Shown in pieces: positions 8,421 to 16,879 of a DNA stretch of 64,000 nucleotides. The stretch is from Streptomyces sp. NBC_01454 (GTDB lineage Bacteria; Actinomycetota; Actinomycetes; Streptomycetales; Streptomycetaceae): NCBI RefSeq assembly GCF_036227565.1, contig NZ_CP109460.1:3348001-3412000 (forward strand), read 5' to 3'. Each line of letters starts with the position of its first letter. Position 1 is the first letter of the stretch. Position numbers and translations under genes: made by a program. The notes beneath the pieces were generated by a model that saw only the letters and a program-made list of their open reading frames with translations, was not told the origin of the DNA and did not search any database.

Positions 8421-8849
8421 TCAGGTCCAGTCGCGGCCCGAGCGGCCGCGCTTGGTGTCGCCGCGCTGCTTCTTCTCGCGCAGCCGCCGCTCGTTGATGC
8501 CCCGCGGGATCCGTGACTTACGGCGCGGCTTGGGCGGCGGCGCGGTGGCCTCGGCGAGCACCGCGGCCAGCCGGACGGCGGCGGTCTCGCGGTTACGCCA
8601 TTGGGAGCGGTGCTCGGAGGCACGTACGGACAGCACGCCGTCGACGAGCCGGCCCGCCAGCCGCTCCAGGGCGCGCTCCTTCCACACCGGCGGCAGCGCC
8701 TGCGTCTTGTCGAGGTCGAAGCGCAGCTCGACCTGGCTGTCGCTGGTGTTGACGTGCTGGCCGCCCGGACCGGAGGACCGCGAGAAACGCCATACGAGCT
8801 CGGCCTCCGGAAGGGCGACCGAACCGCGGATGACATAGGGCCCGGACAT
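8421..8849 (-). CDS. arfB: ArfB/YaeJ-type peptidyl-tRNA hydrolase (GGQ protein)
   Basis: 142 residues. The ATG at 8849 follows AGGACTC; a longer upstream frame to 8948 lacks a good ribosome-binding site. SSGPGGQHVNTSDS contains the catalytic GGQ (residues 29-31) of class I release factors. There is no stop-codon recognition domain, and the tail is strongly basic (KPRRKSRIPRG, RRLREKKQRGDTKRGRSG), as in ArfB, where it inserts into the empty mRNA channel. It should rescue ribosomes stalled on non-stop mRNAs. Length matches E. coli ArfB. Confidence 0.88.
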   Translation of the reverse strand: MSGPYVIRGSVALPEAELVWRFSRSSGPGGQHVNTSDSQVELRFDLDKTQALPPVWKERALERLAGRLVDGVLSVRASEHRSQWRNRETAAVRLAAVLAEATAPPPKPRRKSRIPRGINERRLREKKQRGDTKRGRSGRDWT

Positions 8850-9052
8850 GAGTCCTATGATCCCGCGCGCCACGGAACCCGTCACCCGCTTTTCCCGGTC
8901 CATCGCGCCACATTCGCCCGCAGGGTTCGGCAAAGAAAGTAAAGACACCTGGAACCTCCTGGTCCCCTGATGGCGTTGTGGTGGGTGACGGTAGCTTCGT
9001 GCGCAGTACGGAGCCCGACGCTTCGACGAGTCGACAAGGAAAGGGACATCCC

Positions 9053-9628
9053 ATGGCTGTAAGCCTGTCCAAGGGCGGCAACGTCTCCCTCACCAAGGAG
9101 GCACCGGGCCTGACCGCCGTCACGGTCGGCCTCGGCTGGGACGTCCGCACCACCACCGGCACGGACTTCGACCTCGACGCGAGCGCCATCGCGGTCAACG
9201 GCAGCGGCAAGGTCTACTCGGACCAGCACTTCGTCTTCTTCAACAACAAGGCCACGCCGGACCAGTCGATCGTGCACACCGGTGACAACGTCACCGGCCA
9301 GGGCGAGGGCGACGACGAGCAGATCAACATCAACCTCGCGGCGCTGCCGGCCGACATCGACAAGATCGTCTTCCCGGTCTCCATCTACGACGCCGAGAAC
9401 CGCAGCCAGAACTTCGGCCAGGTGCGCAACGCCTTCATCCGCATCATCAACCAGGCCGGCGGCGCCGAGATCGCCCGCTACGACCTCAGCGAGGACGCCG
9501 CCACCGAGACCGCCATGGTCTTCGGCGAGCTCTACCGCAACGGCGCCGAGTGGAAGTTCCGCGCCGTGGGCCAGGGTTACGCCTCGGGCCTCGTCGGCAT
9601 CGCGCAGGACTTCGGCGTCAACGTCTGA
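9053..9628 (+). CDS. terD: TerD-family calcium-binding stress protein
   Basis: 191 residues, ATG after AAGGAAAGGGAC. The whole sequence is a single TerD domain: [39 protein letters not shown] with the Asp-rich Ca2+-binding loops, [18 protein letters not shown] and [12 protein letters not shown]. TerD proteins belong to chemical-damage response modules often labelled tellurium resistance; in Streptomyces single paralogues affect differentiation. No other ter genes are adjacent. Confidence 0.95.
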   Translation: MAVSLSKGGNVSLTKEAPGLTAVTVGLGWDVRTTTGTDFDLDASAIAVNGSGKVYSDQHFVFFNNKATPDQSIVHTGDNVTGQGEGDDEQININLAALPADIDKIVFPVSIYDAENRSQNFGQVRNAFIRIINQAGGAEIARYDLSEDAATETAMVFGELYRNGAEWKFRAVGQGYASGLVGIAQDFGVNV

Positions 9629-9664
9629 GCCGTCCGCCTGATTTCCGGCGCGCTGCGCGCTACG

Positions 9665-9697
9665 GAGGGCCGGTTCCCCTTGGGGGAGCCGGCCCTC
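9665..9697. terminator. Strong hairpin terminator after terD
   Basis: GAGGGCCGGTTCCCC pairs with GGGGAGCCGGCCCTC with one G-U pair and a short loop. It lies between convergent terD and the XRE gene and can serve both strands. Confidence 0.75.
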
Positions 9698-9742
9698 GGC
9701 GCGTTCCCGGGGACGGCGGCCGGGCGGCTGCGCGCCGCCCCG

Positions 9743-10015
9743 TCAGGCGACCGCGTCCTCCACGGCCTCCCGGGACGGGGCGGCCAGCGTCGCTACCTCG
9801 TCCAGGGACAGCCCCAGCGTCCCGGCCAGCGCGGCAACCGTGAAGAACGCCGGTGTCGGCGCCCGCCCGGTCTCGATCTTCCGCAGCGTCTCGGCGGACA
9901 GTCCCGCCGCCGCCGCGACGTCGACCATGCTGCGCGCGCCGCGCGCCGCACGCAGCAGCGCACCGAGCCGCTCACCGCGTTCACGTTCCCAAGGAGTCAG
10001 TGGAGTCCGCACCAT
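9743..10015 (-). CDS. Small XRE-family helix-turn-helix regulator
   Basis: 90 residues. ERLGALLRAARGARSMVDVAAAAGLSAETLRKIETGRAPTP is a complete XRE helix-turn-helix, with DVAAAAGLSAETLRKIE as the recognition unit. Only a short tail follows, so it carries no separate ligand domain. It is divergent from a methionine aminopeptidase gene, with repeated TACCGGTA palindromes between them. It most likely represses itself and the peptidase (inference). Confidence 0.82.
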   Translation of the reverse strand: MVRTPLTPWERERGERLGALLRAARGARSMVDVAAAAGLSAETLRKIETGRAPTPAFFTVAALAGTLGLSLDEVATLAAPSREAVEDAVA

Positions 10016-10029
10016 GCCCGTGATACTAA

Positions 10030-10051
10030 TACCGGTAAAGAAATACCGGTA
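10030..10051. promoter_or_regulatory. Repeated TACCGGTA operator between XRE gene and map
   Basis: The 8-bp palindrome TACCGGTA occurs at 10030-10037 and 10044-10051, each followed by AAG(A/T)AA, a 14-bp period. The A/T-rich block stands out from the GC-rich surroundings. It begins 14 bp upstream of the XRE start (10015) and ends 53 bp before map (10105). Confidence 0.65.
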
Positions 10052-10104
10052 AAGTAATAACGCCTGCCGCGGAGCACGGCCGGCGTTCTCGGGAGGTTGT
10101 ACGC

Positions 10105-10872
10105 ATGGTGGAGCTCAAGACGGATGCCCAACTCGACGCGATGCGGGCGGCCGGCCGGGTGGTGGCCGACGCACTGGCAGCGGTGCGCGCGGCGGCCGCC
10201 CCGGGCGTACGGCTGCTGGACCTCGACGAGGTCGCCCGAACGGTCCTGCACGAGGCCGGCGCCGACTCACCGTTCCTCGGCTACCGCCCGTCCTTCGCCC
10301 CCACCCCGTTCCCCGGCGTCCTCTGCGTCTCCGTCAATGACGCGATCGTGCACGGCATCCCGGACGGCTCCCGGCTGCGCGACGGTGACCTGGTGAGCAT
10401 CGACTGCGGCGCCCTCCTGGACGGCTGGGCCGGTGACGCGGCCCTCAGCTTCACGGTCGGCACCGCCGCCCCCGAGGACCAGCGGCTCATGGACACCACC
10501 CGGCAGGCCCTGGAGGCGGGCATCGCGGCAGCCGTCGTCGGCGCCCGGATCGGCGATATCGCCCATGCGATCGGCACCATCGGACGCGCCGCCGGCTACG
10601 GCATCCCCGAGGACTTCGGCGGACACGGCATCGGCCGCCGCATGCACGAGGACCCCGGGGTCCCCAACGAGGGCCGCCCGGGCCGCGGCCTCGTCCTCCG
10701 CCCCGGCCTGGCCCTCGCCATCGAGCCGATGTTCCTCGCCGGCGGCAAGGACACCTACTACGCAGCCGACGACGGCTGGACCCTGCGCACCACGGATGCC
10801 TCCCGCGCCGCCCACTTCGAACACACGGTGGCGGTGACGGAGGAGGGGCCGCGGGTGCTGACGGGGGTGTAG
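10105..10872 (+). CDS. map: Type I methionine aminopeptidase (paralogue)
   Basis: 255 residues, ATG after GGGAGG. It removes the initiator Met from nascent proteins. The five metal ligands are visible: Asp in SIDCGALLDGWAGDAALSF (two Asp), His in FGGHGIGRRMHED, Glu in LALAIEPMF and Glu in AHFEHTVAV. SVNDAIVHGIP is the substrate-pocket His motif. Streptomyces usually carry an additional map in the ribosomal-protein region (outside this window), so this is probably an accessory copy. Its pairing with a divergent XRE regulator suggests regulated expression. Confidence 0.92.
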   Translation: MVELKTDAQLDAMRAAGRVVADALAAVRAAAAPGVRLLDLDEVARTVLHEAGADSPFLGYRPSFAPTPFPGVLCVSVNDAIVHGIPDGSRLRDGDLVSIDCGALLDGWAGDAALSFTVGTAAPEDQRLMDTTRQALEAGIAAAVVGARIGDIAHAIGTIGRAAGYGIPEDFGGHGIGRRMHEDPGVPNEGRPGRGLVLRPGLALAIEPMFLAGGKDTYYAADDGWTLRTTDASRAAHFEHTVAVTEEGPRVLTGV

Positions 10873-10925
10873 GACCGCGGCGCGCGTGTGCGGGGGGGGC
10901 GAACCGCGACAACACGGGCCAGTGG

Positions 10926-10956
10926 CCAGCAGCCAGCAGCCAGCAGCCAGCAGCCA
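10926..10956. repeat. Tandem 7-bp repeat CAGCAGC (four copies)
   Basis: CAGCAGC is repeated four times from 10927 to 10954 without interruption in the map downstream spacer. One of three period-7 tandem arrays in the window. Confidence 0.9.
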
Positions 10957-11057
10957 CGATGATCAATCGCGGCACCCCCCCGTCAGCGGCTGTGGCGGGC
11001 GACCGCGACAGCCGACGCGGCCGGTCGCCCGCCACACCGGCGTGACACCATCAGCAC

Positions 11058-11555
11058 GTGATCGACGTCGGCTACTCCCTCTCCCGCCGCTTTCCGGACC
11101 CGCCGCAGACGGACTACCGGACCGCGGATGTGCGCACACTGCGCCATGACCTCTTCTGCGGCGACGTCTACATCGCCGACACGAAGACGGACCGGGAGCT
11201 GTCCACGGCCTGGGGCTGGGTGCCGGTCCTCGACTTCGCCTGGGCGCTGTGCGACATCGTCGAACAGCTCGACACCGACCCCCGCGGCAACCGCTCCGCC
11301 CGTCCGGTCCACGCCGAGCTGGACTTCACCGAATCCGCCGACCGGATCTTCTTCGAGCGCCGCTTCGGGTGGGTGGACGTCGACGCCGACTGGATGACGG
11401 CCGACGAGGCCCCGCTCACCTTCAACCACTCCGCGCTGCGCCGCGAGGCCCGCGACTTCCTGCACGACCTGATCGCCGACCTCACCGATATGCACGACGG
11501 CCTCGGCGACAACCCCGCCATCTGGGACCTCCAGGCCCGATTCCCGCGCGTCTGA
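11058..11555 (+). CDS. Conserved hypothetical protein, acidic
   Basis: 165 residues from a GTG start. Codon use is typical of the host. It is acidic and rich in aromatic residues (AWGWVPVLDFAWALCDIVEQLD, ELDFTESADRIFFERRFGWVDVDADWM) and ends in a helical segment (RREARDFLHDLIADLTDMH). No signal peptide, membrane helix or catalytic motif is seen, so it is probably cytoplasmic. I do not recognise the family with confidence. It is convergent with a pentapeptide-repeat gene. Confidence 0.7.
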   Translation: MIDVGYSLSRRFPDPPQTDYRTADVRTLRHDLFCGDVYIADTKTDRELSTAWGWVPVLDFAWALCDIVEQLDTDPRGNRSARPVHAELDFTESADRIFFERRFGWVDVDADWMTADEAPLTFNHSALRREARDFLHDLIADLTDMHDGLGDNPAIWDLQARFPRV

Positions 11556-11606
11556 CCACCACCCCGCGCTCCGGACCCGGCCCCCTCCCCCGTCACTCCG
11601 CCCACC

Positions 11607-12284
11607 TCACTCCACCCGTACTCCTATCTGCGCGGCGAACGCCGGGGCGAGATCGAGCAGTTGGGCAGCGCTGATCACCGCGCCCGACAGACGGTCGATC
11701 CCCCGCGCGATGTCCACCGCGGCCGCACCCCGGAGATCGACGTCCTTCATCCGCGCCTCGGAGAAGTCCACCCGCGCCAGGGTGCAGTCGTCGAACGTCA
11801 CCCGCTCCAGCTGCGCCCCCGCGAAGTCCGCCTCGATCAGCACACACCCCTCGAAGGCGACATCCCTCAGCTTGGCCATGCGCAGATTCGGGAAGTCGAT
11901 CTTCCCGCCGCGCACCACCACCCGTTCCAGCACCGCACCGTGCAGCTGCGTCCCGCCCAGCCGGGGGTCCGACACCTCCACATCGCGCAGCGAGGCCTGG
12001 GACAGATCCGTGCCCACTCCGCGCACCCCGCTCAGCACGCTGTCGATGATCCGCGCCCGGCCCAGCCCCGTCTCGTCGAGCGTGCACCTCCTGACCGCGC
12101 AGTCCATGAACCGGGCACCGCGCCCCGACTGCCCGCCCCAGTCGGCGTCCGCGAACTCCAGCCCGTCGTAATCCCCCTCCGCCTCCAGCTCCCCGCCGTC
12201 ATACGCGGTCAGCTCCGGCAACCGCACCGCCGGGCGCCGCACCGCCCGCACCGCCCGCACCGTCCCCTTGTCGCGCCCTGCCAC
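11607..12284 (-). CDS. Pentapeptide-repeat protein
   Basis: About 225 residues from the GTG at 12284 (AAGGCGG upstream); starts further upstream are possible. Degenerate A(D/N)LXX repeats run from about residue 60: LEFADADW, CTLDETGLGRARIID, DLSQASLRDVEV, TQLHGAVLERVVV, PNLRMAKLRDVAFEG, ADFAGAQLERVTFDD, VDFSEARMKDVDLRGA. These would fold as a right-handed quadrilateral beta-helix. A short C-terminal region (LSGAVISAAQLLDLAPAFAAQIGVRVE) follows, as in Streptomyces homologues. Function unknown; the Qnr/MfpA role at gyrase is known only for a few members. Confidence 0.78.
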   Translation of the reverse strand: MAGRDKGTVRAVRAVRRPAVRLPELTAYDGGELEAEGDYDGLEFADADWGGQSGRGARFMDCAVRRCTLDETGLGRARIIDSVLSGVRGVGTDLSQASLRDVEVSDPRLGGTQLHGAVLERVVVRGGKIDFPNLRMAKLRDVAFEGCVLIEADFAGAQLERVTFDDCTLARVDFSEARMKDVDLRGAAAVDIARGIDRLSGAVISAAQLLDLAPAFAAQIGVRVE

Positions 12285-12500
12285 GCGGTCACCGCCTTCC
12301 GTCCCGCCGCGCCGTCCGTGCCGGCCCACGACTCTCGCCACCTGCACGATCCATCGTGAACCACCCCACTGACAACGCACTCCGACCTGCGACGCAGCCA
12401 CCGGCCGCCACGATGCCGACCGACGAAGCCCCTGAGCCAGAACACACAAACGGGGCCGGCCGGCCAGGCCGGAAGGCCGGACCCGGAAAAACTCCCTCCC

Positions 12501-12536
12501 CTATCCCCATCACCTATCCCCATCACCTATCCCCCT
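12501..12536. repeat. 13-bp tandem repeat CTATCCCCATCAC (about 2.7 copies)
   Basis: Two perfect copies (12501-12513, 12514-12526) and a partial third run to just before the stop codon of the M24 peptidase gene. Confidence 0.8.
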
Positions 12537-12539
12537 CCC

Positions 12540-13655
12540 CTACCGCACCACCGCCATCTCCCGCCCCGTCTCATTCAGCCGCCGCCCGCCCGACTCGGTG
12601 CACGTCACGATGTCCTCGATCCGTACGCCGAACCGCCCCGGCAGATAGATCCCCGGCTCGATCGAGAAGCACATCCCGGGCACCAGCGTCAGATGCTCGC
12701 CCTCGACCAGATACGGCGGCTCGTGGGTGGTCACCCCGATGCCGTGTCCGGTCCGGTGGATGAAGTACTCGCCGTAGCCCGCCGCCTTGATCACCTTCCG
12801 AGCCACCCGGTCGATGTCCTGGCACGCGACGCCCGGCCGCACCGCCTCGAACGCCGCCTGCTGCGCCTCTCGCACGATGTCGTGCACCTTGCGCTCCTCG
12901 GCGCCCGGCTGCCCGACGTGCACGGTCCGTGTCGTATCCGAGCCGTACCCGTCCTTGAGGCCACCGAAGTCGAGCACCACCATGTCGCCGTCCTCGATGA
13001 CCCGCTCCCCGGCCTCGTGGTGCGGATTGGCCCCGTTCGGGCCCGAGCCGACGATCGTGAAGTCCACCTGGCTGTGTCCGTGCTCGCGCAGCAGCCGCGC
13101 CAGATCCGCCGCCACGTCGGACTCCCGCCGCCCGCCGAAGGGCAGCCGCACGATCTCCTCGTACGTCGCGTCCGCGGCGGCCCCGGCCGCGGCCAGCCGC
13201 GCCACCTCATGAGCGTCCTTGACCGCCCGCAGCATCGGCAGCCCCTCCGACAGCGCCGCGTAGGCGCTGCCCGGCAGCGACCGCTGGAGGCCCAGCAGGT
13301 GCATCGCCCAGGTCGAGTCGGACACCCCGTAACGCCCCTGCGGGTCCACCCACTTGGCGACCTCGGCATACGGGTCCGCACCGTCGGCCCACCCGGACAC
13401 CTCCAGCGCCCGGGCCCCTGCGGCATGCTCCGCGTCCGGCTGCTCCAATACGGGCACCAGCAGCCGCGAGCGCCGCCCCGGCTCGATCACCAGCGCGGTG
13501 AGCCGCTCGGTGACCGCCGTCGGCCGGTAACCGCACAGCCACGTCAGATCCGGCCCCGGCGTCACGATCAGCCCGGCCAGCCCGGCGTCAGCGGCAGCCC
13601 GCCCCGCCCGCACCATCCGCCGCTCGTAGTCCTCACACGTCATCGAAGTCACCAT
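12540..13655 (-). CDS. M24 family Xaa-Pro peptidase
   Basis: About 371 residues from an ATG at 13655. Residues 1-130 are the creatinase N-terminal domain (LAGLIVTPGPDLTWLCGYRPTA). The C-terminal pita-bread domain carries all five metal ligands: MVVLDFGG, YGSDTTRTVHV, RTGHGIGVTTHE, CFSIEPGIYL and RIEDIVTC. It should cleave Xaa-Pro bonds in cytoplasmic peptides. Length is normal for PepQ/PepP-like enzymes. The start is uncertain within a few codons because the ribosome-binding site is weak. Confidence 0.9.
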   Translation of the reverse strand: MVTSMTCEDYERRMVRAGRAAADAGLAGLIVTPGPDLTWLCGYRPTAVTERLTALVIEPGRRSRLLVPVLEQPDAEHAAGARALEVSGWADGADPYAEVAKWVDPQGRYGVSDSTWAMHLLGLQRSLPGSAYAALSEGLPMLRAVKDAHEVARLAAAGAAADATYEEIVRLPFGGRRESDVAADLARLLREHGHSQVDFTIVGSGPNGANPHHEAGERVIEDGDMVVLDFGGLKDGYGSDTTRTVHVGQPGAEERKVHDIVREAQQAAFEAVRPGVACQDIDRVARKVIKAAGYGEYFIHRTGHGIGVTTHEPPYLVEGEHLTLVPGMCFSIEPGIYLPGRFGVRIEDIVTCTESGGRRLNETGREMAVVR

Positions 13656-13767
13656 GCCGCCGAACTTACGCCGCCCCACCCCCACCGACCCACCGACCGG
13701 GCCGTCTTGTCGGCCATCGCCGACTGTGCTCCCCTGGAGGCGAGTTGAACCGACGGGTGGGAGCTGT

Positions 13768-14649
13768 GTGGGGGACTTACGCACGGAACGGTGGCGCCGC
13801 TACGGACACGATCGCGTGTACGTGAACCGTGCAGCGGATGCGGCCGCAGTGGCCTGGTACGACTGCAGAACCGGAAAAATCAACATCCTCGACGAGAGCT
13901 ATCGCGCCGAAGCCTTGTCCGCCCTGGCGCCGTTCCTGACCTCCGCGCCGGACGTCACACCCGTCGCGGCCCCGCCAGGCCGCCCCGCTCCCCCACCGGT
14001 CGCCGCCCCGGCACCGAGCCAAGACCTGGCCACCAACAAGCCGGGCGCCTCGCTACGACGTCGCATCGAAGATGTCGAGCCGAGCCCCCTCCTCCGCACG
14101 CTCAAACGGTGGTTCGGGCTGGACGCCGCATTACGCCCCTGGGAGACCGGCTTCCGGGGCGAGCGCATCGCGGGCAAGAGCTTGAACCGGCTGCGGCGCG
14201 ACGGCTGGTTCGTCCTGCACTCGGTGGAGCTCCCGAGCGGCGCCGACATCGACCACGTGGCCATCGGACCACCCGGTGTTTTCACCATCAACACCAAGCA
14301 TCACAGAGGCGGCAGGATCTGGCTGGGCGATCACGCCGCCATGGTCAACGGCCAGTCGACCCCATACGTCCGCAACAGCCTCTTCGAAGCACGGAGAGCG
14401 GCACGACTCCTGACCCACACCTGTGGCTTCCCGGTGGAGGTCCACCCCGTACTGGCCGTGGTAGGCGCCGCCACGGTGACCGTCCGCACCGCGACTCCCT
14501 CGGTACGCCTGATCGACGGCTCCCACGCGGCCCGCGAACTGTCCGGCCTCTCCCCCGTTCTCACCCCCTCCGACATCGAGCGCATCTACACCGCCGCACG
14601 CGAGGGAAACTCCTGGCTGACCCCGTCGAGAAAACCCGACCACACATGA
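13768..14649 (+). CDS. NERD (nuclease-related) domain protein
   Basis: About 293 residues; the GTG at 13768 follows GGGAG. The N-terminal 60 residues contain RVYVNRAADAAAVAWYDCRTGKINI, then comes a Pro/Ala-rich linker. The NERD domain spans about 130-220: GFRGERIAGKSLNRLRRDGW, SGADIDHVAIGPPGVFTINTKHH, keeping the Asp and Thr-Lys positions of the PD-(D/E)XK-like fold. Such proteins are predicted nucleases or DNA-processing factors; activity here is untested. It is divergent from the M24 peptidase and lies upstream of a tRNA gene. Confidence 0.82.
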   Translation: MGDLRTERWRRYGHDRVYVNRAADAAAVAWYDCRTGKINILDESYRAEALSALAPFLTSAPDVTPVAAPPGRPAPPPVAAPAPSQDLATNKPGASLRRRIEDVEPSPLLRTLKRWFGLDAALRPWETGFRGERIAGKSLNRLRRDGWFVLHSVELPSGADIDHVAIGPPGVFTINTKHHRGGRIWLGDHAAMVNGQSTPYVRNSLFEARRAARLLTHTCGFPVEVHPVLAVVGAATVTVRTATPSVRLIDGSHAARELSGLSPVLTPSDIERIYTAAREGNSWLTPSRKPDHT

Positions 14650-14820
14650 GGCCCCCGGCGCCCTGACCACGCGCAAACAACCCCCCGCAGCCGGAAACCC
14701 GCATCCACAGCTGCCCCGGTCGACCCGGCCCCGAACGACCGCCCCGCGCCGACACCCCCACAGACGTCAGAAGCCCCAGGCCATCCACCGGCCCGGGGCT
14801 TCGTCCCTGTTCAAGCTAAG

Positions 14821-14894
14821 AGCCCCCTGTCGGATTCGAACCGACGACCTTCGCTTTACAAGAGCGGTGCTCTGGCCAGCTGAGCTAAGGAGGC
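14821..14894 (-). tRNA. tRNA-Thr (anticodon UGU)
   Basis: Read on the minus strand, the acceptor arm GCCTCCT pairs with AGGGGGC. The T-arm holds GGTTCGAATCC and the anticodon loop CTTGTAA exposes TGT (Thr). The 3' CCA is not encoded. All four arms are present. Confidence 0.95.
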
Positions 14895-15004
14895 GCGCGT
14901 GAAGCAGTGTACCCAGGGTCGACGGATGTCCGTTCCCCAATTCGTGACTGCCGGCCTACTGACATCGGGAGCGGGCGCGGGTACCGTCGCGGAGAGTCCA
15001 TATC

Positions 15005-15020
15005 AGTGGACTACACCACT
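15005..15020. promoter_or_regulatory. DasR-like operator (dre) upstream of msiK
   Basis: AGTGGACTACACCACT matches the DasR consensus at 14 of 16 positions and has near-perfect dyad symmetry. It ends 52 bp before the msiK ATG. This is the best dre in the window and links msiK to the nagK-nagA regulon. Confidence 0.8.
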
Positions 15021-15072
15021 CCTTTTACTCGGATCGTCCGGCACGTTCCTGCCGGTGAAGGGATTTTTCACC

Positions 15073-16209
15073 ATGGCTACGGTCACGTACGACCAGGCAA
15101 CCCGTATCTACCCGGGTTCCGACAAGCCCGCCGTCGACAAACTGGACATCGCCATCGAGGACGGCGAGTTTCTGGTCCTGGTCGGCCCCTCCGGATGCGG
15201 CAAGTCCACCTCTCTGCGGATGCTCGCGGGGCTGGAGGACGTCGACGGAGGCGCCATCCGCATCGGGGACCGCGAGGTCACCCACCTTCCGCCCAAGGAC
15301 CGGGACATCGCCATGGTGTTCCAGAACTACGCGCTCTACCCGCACATGACGGTCGCGGACAACATGGGCTTCGCGCTCAAGATCGCCGGTGTGCCGAAGG
15401 CCGAGATCCGGCAGAAGGTCGAGGACGCGGCCAAGATCCTGGACCTGACCGAGTACCTGGGGCGCAAGCCCAAGGCGCTGTCCGGCGGTCAGCGGCAGCG
15501 CGTCGCGATGGGCCGGGCGATCGTCCGTGAGCCGCAGGTCTTCCTGATGGACGAGCCGCTGTCCAACCTGGACGCCAAGCTGCGGGTGCAGACCCGTACG
15601 CAGATCGCCGGGCTCCAGCGCCGGCTCGGCATCACCACGGTGTACGTCACGCACGACCAGGTCGAGGCCATGACGATGGGCGACCGGGTCGCGGTGCTCA
15701 AGGACGGGCTGCTGCAGCAGGTCGATTCGCCGCGGAGCATGTACGACCGGCCGGCGAACCTGTTCGTGGCGGGCTTCATCGGGTCGCCCGCGATGAACCT
15801 GGTGGAGGTGCCGATCACCGACGGCGGTGTGAAGTTCGGCAACAGCGTCGTGCCGGTCAACCGCGAGGCGCTGGCCGCGGCCGCGGACAAGGGTGACCGG
15901 ACGGTGACGGTCGGCGTGCGCCCCGAGCACTTCGACATCGTCGAGCAGAACGGCGAGGCCGCGAAGTCGCTGTCCAAGGAGACCGCGGACGCGCCGGCCG
16001 GGCTGGCCGTCACGGTCAATGTCGTCGAGGAGCTCGGCGCCGACGGCTACGTGTACGGCGCCGCGGAGGTCGGCGGCGAGGTCAAGGACCTGGTCGTACG
16101 GGTCAACGGCCGCCAGGTCCCGGCCAAGGGCGCCCGGCTGCACGTCGTGCCGCGCCCGGGCGAGACGCACGTCTTCTCGACGTCCTCCGGTGAGCGCCTC
16201 ACCGACTGA
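15073..16209 (+). CDS. msiK: Multiple-sugar ABC importer ATPase MsiK
   Basis: 378 residues, ATG at 15073. It is the shared ATPase that energises several sugar ABC importers (chitobiose, cellobiose, maltose types) at the cytoplasmic membrane. Walker A GPSGCGKST, Q-loop FQNYALYP, signature LSGGQRQR, Walker B VFLMDEPLSNLD and the H-loop VYVTHDQ are all present. The C-terminal 140 residues form the MalK/UgpC-type regulatory TOBE domain (VGVRPEHFDIV). No permease genes are adjacent, which fits a stand-alone shared ATPase. Family-wide identity with Streptomyces MsiK is evident by eye. Confidence 0.96.
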   Translation: MATVTYDQATRIYPGSDKPAVDKLDIAIEDGEFLVLVGPSGCGKSTSLRMLAGLEDVDGGAIRIGDREVTHLPPKDRDIAMVFQNYALYPHMTVADNMGFALKIAGVPKAEIRQKVEDAAKILDLTEYLGRKPKALSGGQRQRVAMGRAIVREPQVFLMDEPLSNLDAKLRVQTRTQIAGLQRRLGITTVYVTHDQVEAMTMGDRVAVLKDGLLQQVDSPRSMYDRPANLFVAGFIGSPAMNLVEVPITDGGVKFGNSVVPVNREALAAAADKGDRTVTVGVRPEHFDIVEQNGEAAKSLSKETADAPAGLAVTVNVVEELGADGYVYGAAEVGGEVKDLVVRVNGRQVPAKGARLHVVPRPGETHVFSTSSGERLTD

Positions 16210-16240
16210 CAGCCTGACAACGGGGCGGGAATCGCGTGAG

Positions 16241-16281
16241 AGCGGCGGCGGTCCGGGGAAGAACTCGGTACCGCCGCCGCT
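16241..16281 (+). terminator. Hairpin terminator after msiK
   Basis: AGCGGCGGCGGT (16241-16252) pairs perfectly with ACCGCCGCCGCT (16270-16281), 32 bp after the msiK stop. Confidence 0.65.
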
Positions 16282-16435
16282 GTGCTGCCCGGCTGCGCGG
16301 CATCGCCGCTACAGGGACATAACCGGGCTTTTCCTACCAGTACGTCAACACCTGTACCGCACTGACGGGCCATTGCGTCCCTCGATAAGGTGACCAAATG
16401 TCGCCAAATCATCACTCCTCGCTACCATCTCGACC

Positions 16436-16849
16436 GTGAACTCCGCAGCCCGCCGCATCGGCAGAACTCTCGCCCTGGTCCTTCCCGTCGTCCTCGTGCT
16501 GTCCGGGACCCTCGCGGTCACCCGCGTCCCCTGGGCATCGACGGCCACCGACTCACAGGTGCTGACCGCGTCCACCGGAAGCGCCGCCAAGGCCGCGCAC
16601 CTCGCCCCGGAGGAGGCCCTGCGCCAGCGCCTCCTGGTCGAGCTCCAGGAGAAGGATCCGGGCACCGCCCTGACCCACCTCCAGGAGGCGACCACCAAGC
16701 GGCCCTCGCTGGCCAAGCACTGCGCGTCCATCGCCCGTGACCTCGGCCGTGCCGCGGTCGCCAAGTACGGCGCCGCACACCGCGCCCAGGCCTTCTCCCG
16801 CCCGGTCTGCGACACCTCCTTCGCCACCGGCGTCGCCGCCGCCCAGTGA
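16436..16849 (+). CDS. Small secreted or membrane-anchored hypothetical protein
   Basis: 137 residues. The GTG start has no ribosome-binding site but has TACCAT about 7 nt upstream, so the mRNA is probably leaderless. The N-terminus RRIGRTLALVLPVVLVLSGTLAV is a signal peptide or anchor. The rest is helical and Ala-rich (EEALRQRLLVELQEKDPGTALTHL) with two Cys (KHCASIAR and RPVCDTS). HLQEATTKRPSLAKHCASIAR resembles secreted Streptomyces proteins of unknown function. No known family assigned. Confidence 0.7.
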   Translation: MNSAARRIGRTLALVLPVVLVLSGTLAVTRVPWASTATDSQVLTASTGSAAKAAHLAPEEALRQRLLVELQEKDPGTALTHLQEATTKRPSLAKHCASIARDLGRAAVAKYGAAHRAQAFSRPVCDTSFATGVAAAQ

Positions 16850-16879
16850 CCCCCGCGCGCACCGCATAGGGTGCGCACC

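Noticed and set aside
10926..10956. CRISPR-like array
   Set aside because: A perfect 7-bp tandem repeat without spacers; not a CRISPR. The same applies to 44434 and 56195.
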